Positions 7,064 to 7,368 of a stretch of 7,368 nucleotides of DNA are shown piece by piece; the first letter of the stretch is position 1, and each line of letters starts with the position of its first letter. Under the pieces are notes generated by a model that did not search any database, had not been told where the DNA came from, and worked only from the letters and a program-made list of their open reading frames with translations. This DNA is from Prevotellaceae bacterium (GTDB lineage: Bacteria; Bacteroidota; Bacteroidia; Bacteroidales; Bacteroidaceae): NCBI GenBank assembly GCA_022508635.1, contig JAFLUV010000118.1:1-7368 (forward strand), written 5' to 3'. The translations under genes were made by a program, and so were the position numbers.

Positions 7064-7096
7064 GCAAAGTTACAAAGAAACGCGCGAAATGCCAAA
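7064..7096 (-). promoter_or_regulatory. Bacteroidetes-type promoter of the thi operon
   Basis: Read on the minus strand, TTTG (7096-7093) is followed after exactly 20 bases by TAACTTTGC (7072-7064), matching the Bacteroidota consensus TTTG-N19-21-TAnnTTTGc at -33/-7. Transcription should begin near 7055-7060, giving a leader of roughly 30-35 bases before the ATG at 7024. It is the only good match found on either strand of the non-coding region, and points toward the thi genes. Confidence 0.75.
7077..7089. repeat. Promoter-proximal copy of a 13-base direct repeat (candidate operator)
   Basis: GAAACGCGCGAAA on the plus strand, falling wholly inside the spacer between the -33 and -7 elements. 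It matches the distal copy at 12 of 13 positions. A GC-only CGCGCG core stands out in this AT-rich stretch. Placement in the spacer is where a repressor could block RNA polymerase. No binding factor can be named from the sequence. Confidence 0.4.
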
Positions 7097-7199
7097 TTTC
7101 CGCATGCATTTCCCGTAGGTGAAGAATACTTGCGGCATATTGACAAAAGAAAGAAAAAGTGTGATTTTGCTTACATTATGTATTTCGTAAACGCACTGA

Positions 7200-7212
7200 G
7201 AATCGCGCGAAA
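7200..7212. repeat. Distal copy of the 13-base direct repeat
   Basis: GAATCGCGCGAAA on the plus strand, in the same orientation as the promoter-proximal copy and starting 123 bases from it, close to 12 helical turns. The neighbouring bases differ. It could be a second site for the same protein or a chance match. Confidence 0.35.
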
Positions 7213-7281
7213 GAGCAGAAAGTCAAATGATGAAGTATATATAGGAATCTCGTGTGTTTTGCCAACTTGTTGTAAATAAAA

Positions 7282-7293
7282 ATATTGCAATAT
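7282..7293. repeat. 12-base perfect palindrome
   Basis: ATATTGCAATAT is a perfect inverted repeat in the AT-rich intergenic region. It could be a protein-binding site, but AT-rich DNA produces such palindromes easily, so function is unproven. Confidence 0.3.
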
Positions 7294-7322
7294 ATCGTGG
7301 CATTTCTTGTAAAATAACGTGA

Positions 7323-7344
7323 GTTCGACGAATTTCTCGTGAAC
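7323..7344. repeat. Imperfect inverted repeat (8 base pairs, one bulged G)
   Basis: GTTC-g-ACGA pairs with TCGT-GAAC around a five-base ATTTC loop. It has no T run after it on the plus strand and lies just before ATGs near the right edge, so it is not a typical terminator. It could be an operator or a leader hairpin for a gene outside the window. Confidence 0.3.
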
Positions 7345-7368
7345 AGATGGAGCTATGGTTCATTTAAC

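Larger units (their letters stand above)
7097..7368. other. AT-rich non-coding region upstream of the operon
   Basis: No credible gene is seen on either strand. The longest minus-strand frame starting inside it (ATG at 7363, about 46 codons) resembles no known protein and has AT-rich codons unlike the genes nearby. No TPP riboswitch core, tRNA or terminator with a T run is recognised. The composition shifts from GC-richer coding DNA to about 60 percent or more A+T. The region probably holds regulatory DNA for the thi operon and perhaps for a gene beyond the right edge, where an ATG at 7355 on the plus strand runs open to the end of the window but over too few codons to judge. Confidence 0.55.

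Noticed and set aside
7041..7066. Plus-strand GGGGGTGCC...GGCTG resembling the 5' part of a TPP riboswitch
   Set aside because: The CTGAGA continuation, the ACCTGA strand and the 3' GCCAGC core are absent, it is on the strand opposite the operon, and it overlaps the minus-strand promoter and leader.
6725..7279. 184-codon plus-strand frame running across the first gene and its promoter
   Set aside because: It is antisense to the DUF4491 gene, its extension into the non-coding region has no domain-like composition, and it has no promoter on its own strand.
7226..7363. Minus-strand frame of about 46 codons in the AT-rich region
   Set aside because: Short, of random-looking composition, with no promoter or ribosome-binding site and no resemblance to a known small protein.

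Overview
The window is one tightly packed thiamin (vitamin B1) biosynthesis operon read entirely from the minus strand, plus an AT-rich non-coding region at the right end that holds its promoter. In transcription order (right to left) the genes are: a small DUF4491-type membrane protein, thiD, thiS, thiE, thiG, thiC, thiF, thiH and a second ThiE-fold protein of the TenI type. Eight of the nine genes have a clear family assignment; the first is a recognisable but uncharacterised family.

The organism is most likely a member of the Bacteroidota (Bacteroidales, for example a Prevotella/Bacteroides relative), with moderately GC-rich genes. Three things suggest this: a TTTG-N20-TAACTTTGC promoter of the Bacteroidetes type, the near absence of Shine-Dalgarno sequences, and a thi gene set of the Bacteroides type (thiS-E-G-C-H/F with a terminal ThiE/TenI-like gene). 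Use of ThiH (tyrosine cleavage) rather than ThiO (glycine oxidase) fits an anaerobe.

How the genes work together: ThiF adenylates the C-terminal Gly-Gly of ThiS so that it can be converted to a thiocarboxylate. ThiH makes dehydroglycine from tyrosine. ThiG joins dehydroglycine, ThiS sulfur and deoxyxylulose phosphate into the thiazole, and the TenI-like protein may aromatise or otherwise process that product. ThiC makes HMP-phosphate from aminoimidazole ribotide, ThiD phosphorylates it to HMP-PP, and ThiE condenses the two halves to thiamin phosphate. Thiamin-phosphate kinase (ThiL), deoxyxylulose-phosphate synthase and the cysteine desulfurase that feeds ThiS are not in the window.

Layout: junctions are overlaps of 1 to 10 bases or gaps of 2 to 3 bases, except for one 45-base AT-rich gap between thiG and thiC. 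Right of the first gene (7025-7368) there is a promoter with a predicted leader of only about 30-35 bases and no recognisable TPP riboswitch. A 13-base near-exact direct repeat, one copy of which lies within the promoter spacer, is a candidate operator. No mobile elements, CRISPR arrays, tRNA or rRNA genes were seen. The most interesting points are the apparent loss of riboswitch control, the membrane protein translationally coupled to thiD, and the divergent second ThiE-fold protein.
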